Shown: piece after piece, positions 1 to 13,309 of the stretch | How the letters are laid out: each line of letters begins with the position of its first letter | Position numbering within the stretch: the first letter of the stretch is position 1 | NCBI RefSeq assembly: GCF_932294415.1 | Contig: NC_065535.1 | Location: forward strand, 90,412,862-90,476,861 | Reading direction: 5' to 3' | From: Quercus robur | Lineage: Eukaryota > Streptophyta > Magnoliopsida > Fagales > Fagaceae | Length of the DNA stretch: 64,000 bases | Translations under genes and position numbers: made by a program | Notes under the pieces: generated by a model | Told to the model about the DNA's origin: nothing | What the model saw: the letters and a program-made list of their open reading frames with translations, nothing else | The model's database searches: none

Positions 1-839
1 AACCTCTTTCAGTTTTCCCTCGAACTTTTGTAACTGTTCATCTTCTCTTTAAACTGTTTTTTTCCTTCCAAACACTTCATGAATCCATTTTTCGAACCTC
101 ATTGGTGCTTCATTTCTTATCCAAATCATCAAGAAAAGGTATGGGTTTTGCTTTCTCAATCTCACTTTCTTTTTCCTGCATATTTCTGTTACTGTTTGGA
201 CTGGTATTGTATTTGTTATACTTATCTCTTAGTGTAATGGGTATGGAGTGTCGTGTTTGATATTGTTCTCACCTGGTTTCATGCTGAGCAGTCACAATGT
301 GTCTTTCATTGTTCTGATTTTTGCCTATTATTGAATCTGAGAATCTTTTCTGAAATGGGTTTGGTGTCTATTTGACTTACTCATTACACTTGCTTGAGTA
401 TTGTTGTTGGTGTTTGGTTTTGGTCACTGAGTTGTTATGATAACATAATGTATGATAACATAATGTATTGTTGTTGGTGTGGATGTGTGGTTTCTTCATG
501 TTGAAATATTTTCCCCTTGTTCATGTCTCTGATGGAGTGAATTATGTTATCTGCTCTAAATGTTCAAATGCAGTATCTAATTGCATATCACGGTCATGTT
601 AACCTGTCTCAATGACAGTTTTGTCAGTTGTGCTGTCTTTCTATGTCTTGGTGCACTATCACCAAGTTTGATGCACGTATTAGTTTGTGCTTCTGTGTAT
701 TGTTGGAAGTTTTGATTGGGTCTGCACTATCTTCAGTTTGTGTTTATATATTGAAATATTGTTTACACTGAATCTTGTTGACAATCATCTTGTGGGGTAT
801 TGTTGCTTGGTTCTTTTCTGTTGGCCTGTTCTCTTGTAG

Positions 840-1985
840 ATGTCTCGTCGATCTTCCAGGGGTAAAGACATTGTTGCTGACGAACCAGCAACACCAGTTG
901 CTAAAAGGACTCGTCTATCATCTCAGGCATCTCAAGATCCAAATGAGGATAGGTTCAGACTTCCACTTAACTCACACGCCTACTCAAATGTGTTTGACAA
1001 GTCAACCACTATAGTGGAACGGGTGGTAGAGTTCAACACTTTAGGGACCACTTTCATCCCTCGAATCTTTGAGAATCGAGATTGGGCAAACTTGTTCGGG
1101 AACTTTGATGATCCAATGGATGAGCTGGTCAAAGAATGCTTCTCCAATGCAACTGATCTTGGACCTCAACTCATTTTCTGGGTCAGAGGAACAGAGTTTA
1201 GTGTTACCCCAAACTCCATCGCAGATCTTCTCAGCATCACCAGACCTCAGAATGTGAATTTAACTCCCTATGATGAACGAAATCCAGAGGTTGGAGAAAT
1301 TTTACAAATCCTAGGACACGATCATGAAGTATCCAGTGTAGGAACTTCCATCAGCACCGCAAAGTTTGCACCTGAGCTGACCACACTAAAGTTGATCATG
1401 TTCACCAATCTCTACCCACTGTCCAACACTACATTCATCAATCTTGGGAGAGCTCTATTTCTGTGTGACCTCATTACAGGAGCCCCCATTGATATATGTG
1501 CTCACATCTACTACACCTTGAGGAAGACCGCGTGTCGATCTGCAGCTCGAGGAATTATTCCTTTTTGCAGTCTCGTCATGAAGCTCATTCTTCGTGCAGG
1601 CATTATTCCTCCTGCAGATGGTAAAATGTTGACTCGTCAACGTCCCATTTCCTTGTTCACTCTTCAAGCGAGCAGAAGTCATTCCTCTAAATCACCAAGA
1701 AGTGCTCACATCTCTCTGGTTACTCCATCTGCCCCTGACTCAGAGACACCTGCACATACCACATCTACATCACGTGCTGTTCCTGAAGCTTTACCGGCTG
1801 GTATTCCGCAAGCATAGACTGCTCCTCATACTGACAGAGTCGGCAGTGTACTTGAGCATATTCAGAAACGCGTTGATGAGCTTGTGGCACTTCTCTACTC
1901 CACAAACAACCATGTCCAAATGCGCCTCGAGACTATGGAAAATCAGCTAGATGAGATTCAACGAAAGTTGGACGAGAGTCTTTAG
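840..1985 (+). CDS. Retroelement-borne plant-transposon-protein-like ORF with internal amber stop
   Basis: ATG at 840 opens 325 codons to TAG at 1815-1817. The same frame then stays open for 55 more codons to TAG at 1983-1985, so the first stop looks like a CAG-to-TAG change in a frame of 381 codons. The N-terminus is basic (RRSSRGK), followed by a folded-looking region with 'DLGPQLIFWVRGTEFSVTP' and 'GRALFLCDLITGAPIDICAH', a Ser/Thr/Pro-rich linker, and a coiled-coil-like tail after the amber stop. This layout resembles the 'putative plant transposon protein' families found in non-autonomous plant LTR elements, whose function is unknown. It lies between LTR leader and polypurine tract and is not a host gene. 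Confidence 0.65.
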
Positions 1986-2818
1986 CTATTCGTGACAAAA
2001 AGGGGGAGAGCATTCAGTAAGGGGGAGAAAAGTTCAAAGGGAAGTGTGCATAGTGATAGGGGGAGTACACACATACTTTTGTTTTTAGTCTTATTCTCTA
2101 AACTTATGGTTTATGGTTTTTAGTGTTTTTATGGTTTTGATACACTGTGTTTTGGTGTATAGCTGTTTCTAACTCATTTCATATACTCTTGGTTTAATCT
2201 TTAATATATCTTGATGATGTTATTCAGGATGTTGTTGTTTGTACCCATGTGCTTTTGTAAGCTTTTAGGGTTAATGTTTTATGCATAGTTTGTAGGCTTT
2301 ATGGTTTGTACCTTGCTTAGTGCAGCCTTTATGCTATGTTGAAATCAGTACTTTAATCTAAATGTTATGCATTTTGGTTTATGTACTGTCACTCTTGTGC
2401 CCTTGTAGGATTGTTCCTAGATGCATATGCCTTGTGTGCTATGCATTGGTTGAGTGTTGAGCATACAAGTGTTTTGCCTTGTGCTTGTTAACTTGTATGT
2501 CCTTGTGTTCATTCCAAGTGTGAATGAGCACTGTGATCACTACCTTGTGGTGTTCACTTAGTTGATCAAGCCATGGTTTGTCTATTAACTCCATCTTTGC
2601 TTGATCACATATTGTCTGTTTCATATGCATTTATAATTTTCTGCTTACAATGATCATGGTGTATTGTTGTGTTTCAGGAGTATTATGTTCATATGATTCA
2701 AGTGCTTCACAGCTTCTAGAGTTAGGTGTGAGTGAGTTTTGTTCAACTGTTCCCAACTCACGTGTTAAGTCTAGAGTCTGTTTTAGGGTTTTGTCACGGA
2801 ATAGCCAAAGGGGGAGAT

Positions 2819-3930
2819 TGTAAGGTTGAATTTATTCAACCATCTAATTGGCTTTATTCCGTGCCAAATTTGCTTGTAATTCAGCATTTAGTTACCCTGT
2901 ATTTAGGTGGGTTTGTTGTAAGGGTAGTGAGTGAGATAGAGTGAAGTTTGCTTAAGAGTGTGCAAGAAAACAGAGACTCGCGGCTGGGACTCGCGGGTGG
3001 ACTCGCGGCTGCAAGCCGCCAGAAGCTGCACACGTGCCAAGCATGTTGGAAGATGAACAGTCATGCTAGCTGGAGCACTACAGGACAAAACAGGACAACT
3101 GGCCATACGGTTAACTTGCGACTGGATCTCGCGACTTGGTCAAGCCGCGAGGTCAAGCCGCGAGCCACCCCTGTTTTGCCAAAACCTGACGTTTCACATT
3201 CCTCTCCCACTCCAGTATAAATACCCCTTTAACCCACGATTGAAAGAGAGCTTCCAGAGAGAATTTTGAGAGAGAAACCCTAAAGAAAAACCAGATTGCT
3301 TCACCCACAATCTATACCTTAGAGTCTCTTCAAATTCCCTTACTCTCTTCCTCTCCATTGTCAAATCCTTGAGAGGCATTATACCAAACCTGGTTCTCAC
3401 CATCATCATCTCTGTGAGACAGTCGTTTGGAGTTCTGGGAAGCAGTTAGGAAGGAGCCAATCTTCATTGGTTGATGCTACGGTCTAGTAGCGGAATCCGG
3501 GAAGCTAGAAAAGAAAAAGGTTCGGCGCAACCTCGTTGGAGCAAGAAGCTTGGAGGGCTTAGGTGCACTGGGTAGATTAGGCTTGGAGGGTCTATTGCTG
3601 TCCTTGTATCCCAACTGTATTTTCTAGTGGATTGATTACCGCTTGGAGGGCGGCGGAGAGGTTTTTCGCCGAGGACTTCGGTTTCCTCTTCGATAACACA
3701 TCGCGTGTTGTCTCTGTGTTTGCATCTTCCTTCCTCTCTATCTTTGCCTTTATTTTATCTGCTGTGGTTTTATTTTGTTATGGCTTAGATAGTTGTTTAA
3801 CCAATTTCATATTATAGCATGTGTTAAGTTTCCGCACACTAGTTGTTTGACATATTGCTTGAGTTGGTTAAGTTGTTTTTGGGGGTCTAAACGTTCAAAG
3901 GTGTTTTGTACACGTTTTTGAACTTTCACA
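2819..3930 (+). mobile_element. 3' LTR of the left retroelement
   Basis: Begins TG directly after the polypurine tract and ends CA at 3930 (1112 bp). It contains GC-rich short repeats of 'actcgcgg' and 'aagccgcgag' near 2975-3165, a TATA box at 3216-3223, and a pyrimidine-rich stretch near 3300-3360. The right edge meets unrelated AT-rich DNA. Boundaries rest on the TG/CA ends and polypurine tract only, as no second LTR is visible. Confidence 0.65.
3216..3223 (+). promoter_or_regulatory. TATA box of the LTR promoter
   Basis: TATAAATA sits about 400 bp inside the LTR, a normal place for the U3/R boundary. The transcript start would fall near 3245-3255. Confidence 0.5.
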
Positions 3931-4510
3931 AATTATCCAAATCATGCTATGTAATAGAATAATATTATATTTTTATATGCTATATTTAATTCTTTAGAAC
4001 GTAATAGGATAACATTTAACAATCAAAGAGAAAAAAATAAAAATAAAAAACAATTTAAAAAACAAAACTAAATCACAATTTAAAAAACAAAACAAAATCG
4101 CTTTAACTCAAAATAGAGTTTTAAATAATATAAAAAATTATAAACCTAAAGTAGAGATGCAAGAAAAATAAAAAAATCCACCAAAAAATTTAGAGAGAGA
4201 GAGAGAGGGAGAGAGAGAGGGAACCTTTTTTTTTTTTTTTTTTGTGAGGGAAAACTATTGCATAGGAATAGAAGAGATAGTGACAAATTATAGTAAGAGG
4301 GTGTGAATAAGAAGAGATAAAAATAAAGGAAGATGAAGGGAAAGAGGAAGAATGATATTAATGTAGAGGGTAGTAGGGAGATGAAAAGGTAAGGAAGGGA
4401 GAAAGATTGAAGAAGTAGTGGGGAGATGAAATGGTAAGGGAGAGAGAAAGGTTGGAGAAGTGAAAATATTAAAAAAATAAATGTTAAAAACAATTATAAG
4501 AAAATTGGAA

Positions 4511-4552
<42 letters not shown>

Positions 4553-4919
4553 TCCTTTAACCTGAAAAGGCTCACACAAATTCCTAAAACTGAACTGAAA
4601 AGGTTTCGAGTTGGGCTTGATAGTAGAACTAAATAAATAAGAGGTGGGTTGGATTAATTATACAAATTTATTATAGGGTGATAGTGGAGGTAAATAACTA
4701 AGTAATGGGCTGGATTTATTATAGAGTGATAGTGGAAGTAAATAAATAAGTAGTGAGCTATATTTATAGAGCTGAAAATTGTAAAAACCATTTTAAAATT
4801 GTAGGACAAATTATAATTTAAAAAAGAAAAGAAAAAAAAGAATGTCGTAGCAGCTAATGTGGCACAATGTAAAAGCAGCAGCATTAAACGCTACGCTTAA
4901 GCTTTTAGTAATATATAGA
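3931..4919 (-). mobile_element. AT-rich DNA ending in a Helitron-like 5' terminus
   Basis: No gene is visible. The stretch has purine-rich low-complexity DNA (4190-4460), a TA microsatellite (4517-4543) and AT-rich DNA. Its right edge on the minus strand reads A|TCTATATATTACTAAAAGC, which has the 'TC' start of plant Helitrons. The uninterrupted paralog (GLR-4 intron 3, near 29295) has A|T at that exact site, as expected for Helitron insertion. The 3' CTRR end and hairpin were not found, so the left limit of the element is unknown and the start given is arbitrary. Confidence 0.4.
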
Positions 4920-5177
4920 TGTGTAAATTGTTAATTGTGTAACACTTAATCCCCTTGAACTTTTTGAGTGTACCATAAAAACCTCATGAGGTGTTTTAGT
5001 GTAACTCAAAACCATCATTTAGTATTATTTTATGTGAAATGCATTTCTAAATATGGACATGTGGGGTTAAGAATTACATTTGAAATTTTAGGGGCTTTCC
5101 TGTTTTGCGAAGAAGCCAAATGGAGGATTTTATATACTTTTCCCTAAGTTCTTTCTAAAGGGTTGAAGAAAACTTAC

Positions 5178-5494
5178 TATGAGCAAAGGCAAGTGTTGAG
5201 AAGGAGAATCAGAAAATCAAGCCAAGTTGTTGCTTTGGAGGGCCTCTAAACTCAGTGTTTACACGGTGTTCAAGAACCCATACTACAAAACCTGTAAAAA
5301 TGAATGCTGCACCAGTTGTTAACCACAAATTCAAGCTCAGTGGCTTTAAGAAAATCCACAAGTTTTTGCTTTCATCATCTTTCACCGAAACTACCATTGA
5401 CACTCCTGATTCTGTATATGGCAAAGTGAAATCAACATACAAGGAGCGATTAGCTAGGATTGTTATGTCTCCATTAACTGTGTTGTACTTCTAC

Positions 5495-5546
<52 letters not shown>

Positions 5547-7981
5547 TTACGGATTGATGGACTTTGAAAAAAGTTCAATGAAGTAACTAACTAACACCAT
5601 CTAAAGTGAATAAAAATTTTATGTCTTATTTTGAGGGTTTTACATTATACTCCATCAATCAAAATCTAGAACATGTCATTTTGTTTTCTTTATAAAGTAA
5701 CTGTCATTTAAAATAGAAAAAAAATTAGATACATATGACATATTACCGTTGGTGGAGTATGAAGTAGAACACTCAAGGTAGAACATAGGATTTTTATTTA
5801 CCTAGAGTCAAAAAGAAAATCATAAAAAAAAAAAAAAAACAAAAAACAAAAAAAAAAACCCACCCTGAGTTTTATTTGGTAAAGAAGTTCATCGTATGTC
5901 CCATTACTCTGCTATCTTTATTCATGTAGGGTATAAATTCATGAGGAAGGGGAAAGGGTAATGCATGTTGTACAGCAAGGAACACATCAATAGGAGAACC
6001 CTGATATGATAGGCTTATCATTAGGAGAATCCCATTCTACTTTCAAGAATTCTTCAAAACTTTTTTTCACTGGAACCCCAATCCTTAACTTTGTAGGCTG
6101 ATCTGTTGTGTATCCTGGCCAGATCAGTGGTTTAAGTCTCTCCTTTGAAGCTGAGTTTGCCTCTTCACCATTATCATTCAAATCTTTTGAAAACCCTCTC
6201 TGCCGAGTCCAATATCCAATAATAATCTCAGTTTTTCCTATTATATTGAACAGTTCAAAGGCTGGAGGCTCTAGCTGTCCCTTAACCAAATGAAAATTCC
6301 CACTTAGGCCCTTGAAATTTAACAGTTACAATTGTATTGTGAAGCCTTGTACCCATTTCAAAAATGCCTAAGGCTGCAAGATCAACATTACTGTCACTAT
6401 CATTTTTCTTCAAGAAGCTAGAATGAACTATGCCAGCCTTCTCCACCGCCATAGCCAATGCCCAAACTGTATCATATGCGCATAATCCAAATAGGTTAAA
6501 GCTAGTAGTACTCTTGGTTTTTGTTTTGATTGAGGTTAAATTTCTCTTCCATTTTCTTTCGAAATCTTCAAGACGTTAGATGGGGGTAAGTATGTGGCCT
6601 TATTCCTACTACACCTTGCATTGAGTCCATGACCTTTGAGCTTATAGGAACTAGCAAAGATGATAACCCTGCTGTGAGGATCCATGCATACCCTTCGCTC
6701 ATCATTTCTGCATTCTTTGCAAGTACAAAAAAGTTTGAGCCAAGTGAAACAGTCGTGCACAAGGAATATTCTTGTATAATTTTCCTTTAACTTGTTGAGC
6801 TCTTTAATGATTTCAGTATTATTAGAAGATGGAGGAATGACACTTCTATAAGGCACCCGAGTGTCAATCTCTTGTAAAGGGTCCATTAAATAGGGAATTA
6901 AACCATTTCCATACTCTGTGTCTTCATAAATAGGACAATCTCCCGCCACCAAAGGTGCTTAACAATGTCTGCTATGGCTTTAACCTGTGCAGAGTCATCT
7001 GGGTTGTACGTATGAAAAATGGGTTCTGGGATGGAGAAAGTGAGGGGCTTGTTGCTGAAAAGGAAATGATGGGAACCTGAGCTTTGCGGCCAAGTTCATA
7101 TCACAAACCTTGCTTGTGCTGACTTTTGAGGTCCTATAATGGCCTGCACTTCTTCATTCTTCATTAAATCTAATGCTGGATTTCATTTCAACAGTGAATG
7201 ACTTAGAAAATGGAAATTTACTGGCAATATTCAATAACAATGACAACAAAAACAATTAACAAAACCATGATAATAAACTTTCTTATAACTTGTTGGAACT
7301 ATATATGTTGTGCACCACCATGTTTGAATATGATCAACAGTCCCTCCATCCATGAAGCTTATCACTGCTACAAAACTGATACTTTTCAATATGTCAGGAA
7401 TTGTTTGTAAAATGGTGAAGGTGCAAAATCAAAAAGCTCATATTAATTTTTCAACTTAAACTGAACCAGACTGCACATTCAGAAGTTTGTTAGTATGTAG
7501 AGAAACAAAAATTCCCCTAAATATTGAAGTGCGTTTGAATGTGCTTTGCTGATCACTTATTTCCATTGGCAAGATCCTAATATTAAAAATGTTATTAATA
7601 TGTTACACTTTGGCCTTGTAGGCCACACTATCCTAGTAGACTGTATAATGTAGCACTTCTCCTCGCATTTTGGATGAATCATCGTCATGTTATTCCAAAA
7701 CAAAGTTTTAACGTACCTGCAGACGCAGCAGCAATGATATCATCCCCAGAATCCTTTGTGAAGAAAGCGAGTCTTGTGCGATAGTTATCATTCACTGCAT
7801 AAAAGTCGGAGAGAGCCATGGACATGTACCTCTCTCCTATTCTTCCCACTTGGGACTTCAAATCAAGAACTACGCCTATTGGAATCACCTCCTTTGCCAT
7901 CAATGGCTCATGACCCCAGAGGCTGAGGCTGAGCAAGAGAAAGGATAGGATTTTAGAGAGGAGGCGCTTCTGCTTTGCCAT
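5178..7981 (-). pseudogene. GLR-1, broken glutamate receptor-like gene (exons 1-3)
   Basis: Exon 1 is 7717-7981 (MAKQKRLL start, signal peptide, donor GTACGT), exon 2 is 5864-7175 and exon 3 is 5178-5490. Exon 2 has several small indels: near 6575 'gacgttag' lacks a T found in GLR-4, near 6595 'gtatgtggcc' has two extra bases, and there is an extra C at the exon 2 donor. Exon 3 has a nonsense change (TGG to TGA) in the pore loop after GLIF. The ligand-site arginine (ANRSLYVDF) is still present. Exons 4 and 5 are absent; intron 3 runs into the Helitron-like junction at 4919/4920, so they may lie left of the window. Best match is GLR-4. It cannot encode a channel. Confidence 0.85.
5498..5543. 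repeat. (GA)n microsatellite at GLR-1 exon 3 acceptor
   Basis: About 23 GA units. Read on the gene strand they are (CT)n just upstream of the exon 3 acceptor, forming its polypyrimidine tract. GLR-4 has a shorter version at 29873-29900. Confidence 0.9.
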
Positions 7982-9373
7982 TTGCAAATTGTTAGCTAGA
8001 GGGGACTACACGTTAGCTGTTTAGTTTTAGGCAGCTGACATTTGACATTTTGGTTGCCTCAGATCACTATTGCCAGAGGGACACATCACACACGAGTCAA
8101 ATAAGTACAGTTGGTCCTCCCACAAGAATTTTAATAACTGTCAAATTCCAATCTTCAATCTGAAATTGTCAATGCCTCAACAGCCCTTGCATCCATTTAA
8201 TTAGTATATTATTAGTCTTTGTATTTTTTTGGATGAGAAGATAGTTCAGATCATCTTATTCATTGAAAAGTATTTACATCTCTATTCACAAGACTAGTAA
8301 TTGAGGGTGGGCATACCTCCAACCTTGTTGGGGGATCACAATTAAACTCTTTGTGACTGTTTTAAAATCAGGTCTGCGGGGTGCAATGTTGATTACTATA
8401 AAATATTTGAGTGTGTCTCCTTTATCACTAATTGGTTTTAAGGAAAAGTGGCACAGTTCGCAGTCTGACCATCCGCACTGTATCTTGAGAAATAGAAAAA
8501 GAATCAACTGCTAAAGCTCTGGCAGAAAGCTTAAGTTTAGAATCCTAGCCCCCGAAAAAGAAATGTTTGAGAAAAATCTGACCTCAACAAATTTCCAAAC
8601 TGGGAAAAATCATACTGAAGGAAGGTCCTCCACCAGGGGAATACGTACACTTCCAGCACTCTCAATGTAGCAGCAAGGACAGCTCGCATTTTGCCAGTAT
8701 TTCCCACTGGAACAGCATTGCATTCGTGGGGATGATGTTACACGAGCTTACAAATGAAAGTTCAAACTTTGGGGGAAAATAAAAAGCTTTGTCCCCTATT
8801 AGATTTCACCATATATATGAAGCATTTCAAGGAACACCAACTTGCAACAGGGAGCAGAGCAGGGAGGAAAAAAAAACAAATTTCGTCTCAGCCAGAAGCG
8901 AGCTAGACCCTTATTATTTAGTTAATGAATAGAAAACTACAATAGACAAGTGGTCTCAACTCATTTATTAACTCTCAATTAACTGAAGGCTTAGTAATGA
9001 GTTTATTTGTCAAGCCTATATCATGCTTATTACCAAGCCCATAAATGCGCTTAAGCTTGGCTTGATTTGTATCGACCGTTACTGTTTATGAGCCTATCCA
9101 CAAACAATTTTTATGCTAGGGCTCAACTCATTTATTAAACAAGTCTAAAACTAAGGCTCAAGCTTAGCTTGTTTATAAATAAATAAACATGAATAAGATT
9201 TTTATCAAATTAAGCCCAAACTGTTTATAAATTGCTTGGTCTACTTACAGCCTTAGCTAAGAATAAACTTTTATTATATAAAACATGATATAGTATATAA
9301 TTTTCGAGGAATAATTTATGAAACAAACTTAGGGGAATGAGTTCATCTTAAACATTTGGATAGAAAACCATGT
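7982..9373. other. Spacer between GLR-1 and GLR-2, no gene
   Basis: Holds the GLR-1 promoter side and the GLR-2 3' flank. It matches 32302-33691 along its length, so it is part of the duplicated block. Positions about 8930-9260 are rich in 'aagcttgg/caagcctat' words and end with 'acagccttagc', resembling a decayed relative of the hAT-like element at 59917-60841. No coding sequence is supported. Confidence 0.6.
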
Positions 9374-12012
<2,639 letters not shown>

Positions 12013-13309
12013 TGATCTCATTATGATAAGATTTGACTGTCTTCGGAACCGCAATAAAATTTTGTAGAAAAATGGGAAAAAAAAAAGGAATCTTCTTTTA
12101 AACAGGCATAGGATTACGTCGTCTTGGAGCCAGTCTACCAATCAGCTTGTGCACACACATCAATCAGCTTTATAGGATAAGTAGTTCACTTTCTAATCAG
12201 TAATTAGAACAAGGGTGATGTTAGGAATACTAGAAATTCTATTATATAGAGTTTATAAAATTATGTTTTATCAATCACAAGAATAATTCAAACATTTATT
12301 TATTAGGTATTTTAAGGCCCAGTAATTGTATTCATAGTTACGTCAATTTGGAGGTTTTATGTAAAAGTTGTAGTTGCTTTAGCACTATCCATTAAAAAAA
12401 AAAAAGTGTATGTCCACTTAGTACAACCACATCATGTAAAACATATTTTTGTTGTATATTATATTATATCATATGATTTAGACTAGAGTTCATATATAAT
12501 ATTAATTTTATTGTGATTATTTTGTTAACAATAAGTCAATAACTAAATGACTTTCTGATACAGTTTTTTTTTTTTTTAATAGGATTTGATATAGAGTGCG
12601 TTTGGGAAGCGCGTTTTGCTTCCCAGACGCACGTTTACGTTTCAGAAATTTTTTTTTTTTTTTTTTTTTTGGTCAAGCTGTAACTTTTTGACTTTTTTGT
12701 TGTGAACAGTGCTTTTATGCACTGTTCATGGGTCCCACAAAATACATTTTTCAGCAACTTTTTCATTAAAAGTGGGTCCCACGATACTATTCACATATTT
12801 AAAAATTATTTTGCTACAGTGTTTTTCAGTTTTCAGTTTCAGTTTTCAGTTTTCAGCTGTATCCAAACGGACCCATAGTTTTAAAATTCGCATATAGTGT
12901 GCTAAAGGTCTTACAATTTTACATGGAAGAAATTTGTGTTTAGATTGATTTTAGTCCAAAACTTATATAATTATTATTTTTTAGAGAGAAACAACTTATA
13001 TAAATTTATGTTACTTTTGAGGGTGTAAATTAAAACAATTTAGGAAGTTCATAGTTTTAATAAAACTTTTTAATATTTACAGATTAGTTTTGAACCACCC
13101 TAAATTATATAGGGAATTATGTAATTTCCCTAGTTTTTAATAAATGACAATCACTTGTGAAAGAAGAATGTAGTCACTTCCTATAGAGAGAAATAGCTTC
13201 CTATTGAGAAAAATAACCATTCGATGCAATCATGACTGATAAGACTAAACTTCTATTTTTGGGTAAAAAACAAACTTATGGGAATGAGATCATCTTAAAC
13301 AAACCATGT
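12013..13309. other. Spacer between GLR-2 and GLR-3 with one MITE
   Basis: From about 12360 to 13309 this is the 3' flank of GLR-3 and matches the 3' flank of GLR-4 (about 26900-27535). Positions 12013-12350 have no recognised match in the window. No gene is seen. Confidence 0.6.
12594..12874. mobile_element. PIF/Harbinger-like or similar MITE
   Basis: The ends are imperfect inverted repeats: left GAGTGCGTTTGGG, right end read inverted GGGTCCGTTTGGA. It is flanked by a 3-bp 'ata' duplication. The GLR-4 flank near 27083 reads 'gatatagttt' without the element, which is the empty site. The interior has 'gtgggtcccac' and 'ttttgctacagtg', words shared with two copies in GLR-6 intron 4. No coding capacity. 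Confidence 0.75.

Larger units (their letters stand above)
1..3930 (+). mobile_element. Non-autonomous LTR retrotransposon, 5' end outside window
   Basis: Visible parts in order: non-coding leader (1-839), one ORF related to plant transposon proteins (840-1985, with an internal stop), several 'agggggag' tracts between 2000 and 2070, a polypurine tract 'caaagggggagat' at 2806-2818, and a 3' LTR that starts TGTAAGG at 2819 and ends TTTCACA at 3930. No gag, protease, integrase or reverse transcriptase reading frame is present, so it must have been mobilised in trans. The 5' LTR and the target duplication are outside the window, so full length cannot be given. The alternative is a degraded autonomous element; the compact layout argues against it. 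Confidence 0.7.

Noticed and set aside
4146-4575. Open frames rich in Phe, Leu, Ser and Pro
   Set aside because: Low-complexity purine-rich DNA read on the opposite strand; no domain, start context or relatives.
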